From Desulfobacterales bacterium (GTDB lineage Bacteria > Desulfobacterota > Desulfobacteria > Desulfobacterales > JAHEIW01): a stretch of DNA of 33,061 nt. Below, piece by piece: positions 32,995-33,061 of this stretch (position 1 is the first letter of the stretch; each line of letters opens with the position of its first letter). The stretch lies in assembly GCA_020348305.1 (NCBI GenBank), contig CP070746.1, forward strand, positions 4,311,616 through 4,344,676, given 5' to 3'. The position numbers were made by a program, and so were the translations under genes. The notes beneath the pieces were generated by a model. The model saw nothing but the letters and a program-made list of their open reading frames with translations. It did no database searches and was not told where the DNA came from.

Positions 32995-33061
32995 TACAGA
33001 TTTTGCGCTCAAAAAATGGTGCGACGTTCTTCTAACGATCCTTCAAGTCCCCCATTGTCAA

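Overview
The window looks like part of the chromosome of an anaerobic Gram-negative bacterium, most likely a sulfate reducer of the Desulfobacterota (Desulfobacterales-like); this assignment is inferred from gene content and style, not from a marker gene. Its central theme is anaerobic catabolism of methylated amines in a host that decodes UAG as pyrrolysine (Pyl). A bacterial-type pyl operon, pylT (tRNA-Pyl, anticodon CUA), pylSc, pylB, pylC, pylD, pylSn, lies at 23899-28653. Two dimethylamine methyltransferase genes (mtbB) each carry one in-frame UAG at codon 349 and read as single proteins of 460 and 461 residues only if that UAG is Pyl.

Layout. 1-252: inverted-repeat DNA and a promoter. 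253-4393: a gabT-like class III aminotransferase with a cysteine cluster, mtbB copy 1 (ends at a strong terminator) and a tartrate/D-malate/isopropylmalate-type dehydrogenase. 4835-9214: a complete PotABCD-type ABC importer (ATPase, binding protein, two permeases). 9275-10414 (minus): a GntR/FCD regulator with an N-terminal domain that looks like an inactive tyrosine recombinase. 10713-18923: a block with two paralogous glutamate-semialdehyde-aminomutase-like aminotransferases, two paralogous BKACE (DUF849) beta-keto acid cleavage enzymes, a UAG-free MttB-family methyltransferase, a second GntR regulator and a 293-bp broken duplicate of the dehydrogenase gene. 18925-20878: a 52-codon ORF abutting its neighbours, a branched-chain-type aminotransferase and an Asp/Glu racemase-family protein. 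20879-22304: AT-rich, gene-poor DNA with a truncated Fe-S protein remnant and a small cysteine-rich ORF. 22305-23690: mtbB copy 2. 23691-28653: the pyl operon. 28687-29766: a URO-D-fold protein without the zinc cysteines of MtaA/MtbA. 29975-32083: a Cache-HAMP-SpoIIE phosphatase. 32551-32994: a Fur/PerR-type regulator.

How it may work together (inference). The importer brings in a cationic methylated amine or amino acid. The UAG-free MttB homologue and the two MtbB proteins remove methyl groups to a corrinoid protein that is not encoded here. The demethylated (possibly beta-) amino acid is transaminated to a beta-keto acid, which BKACE cleaves with acetyl-CoA. Nearly identical promoter/operator sequences before the importer and before the first aminotransferase (TTGACA-N4-CAGGATCCAGA) suggest that one regulator, probably the neighbouring recombinase-GntR fusion, controls both.

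Six intact genes end in UAG (gabT, the dehydrogenase, the second gntR, the racemase, pylB, pylD), so readthrough products are possible. pylB ends UAG UAG CCG UGA and pylD ends UAG AAA UAA, which limits readthrough to a few residues.
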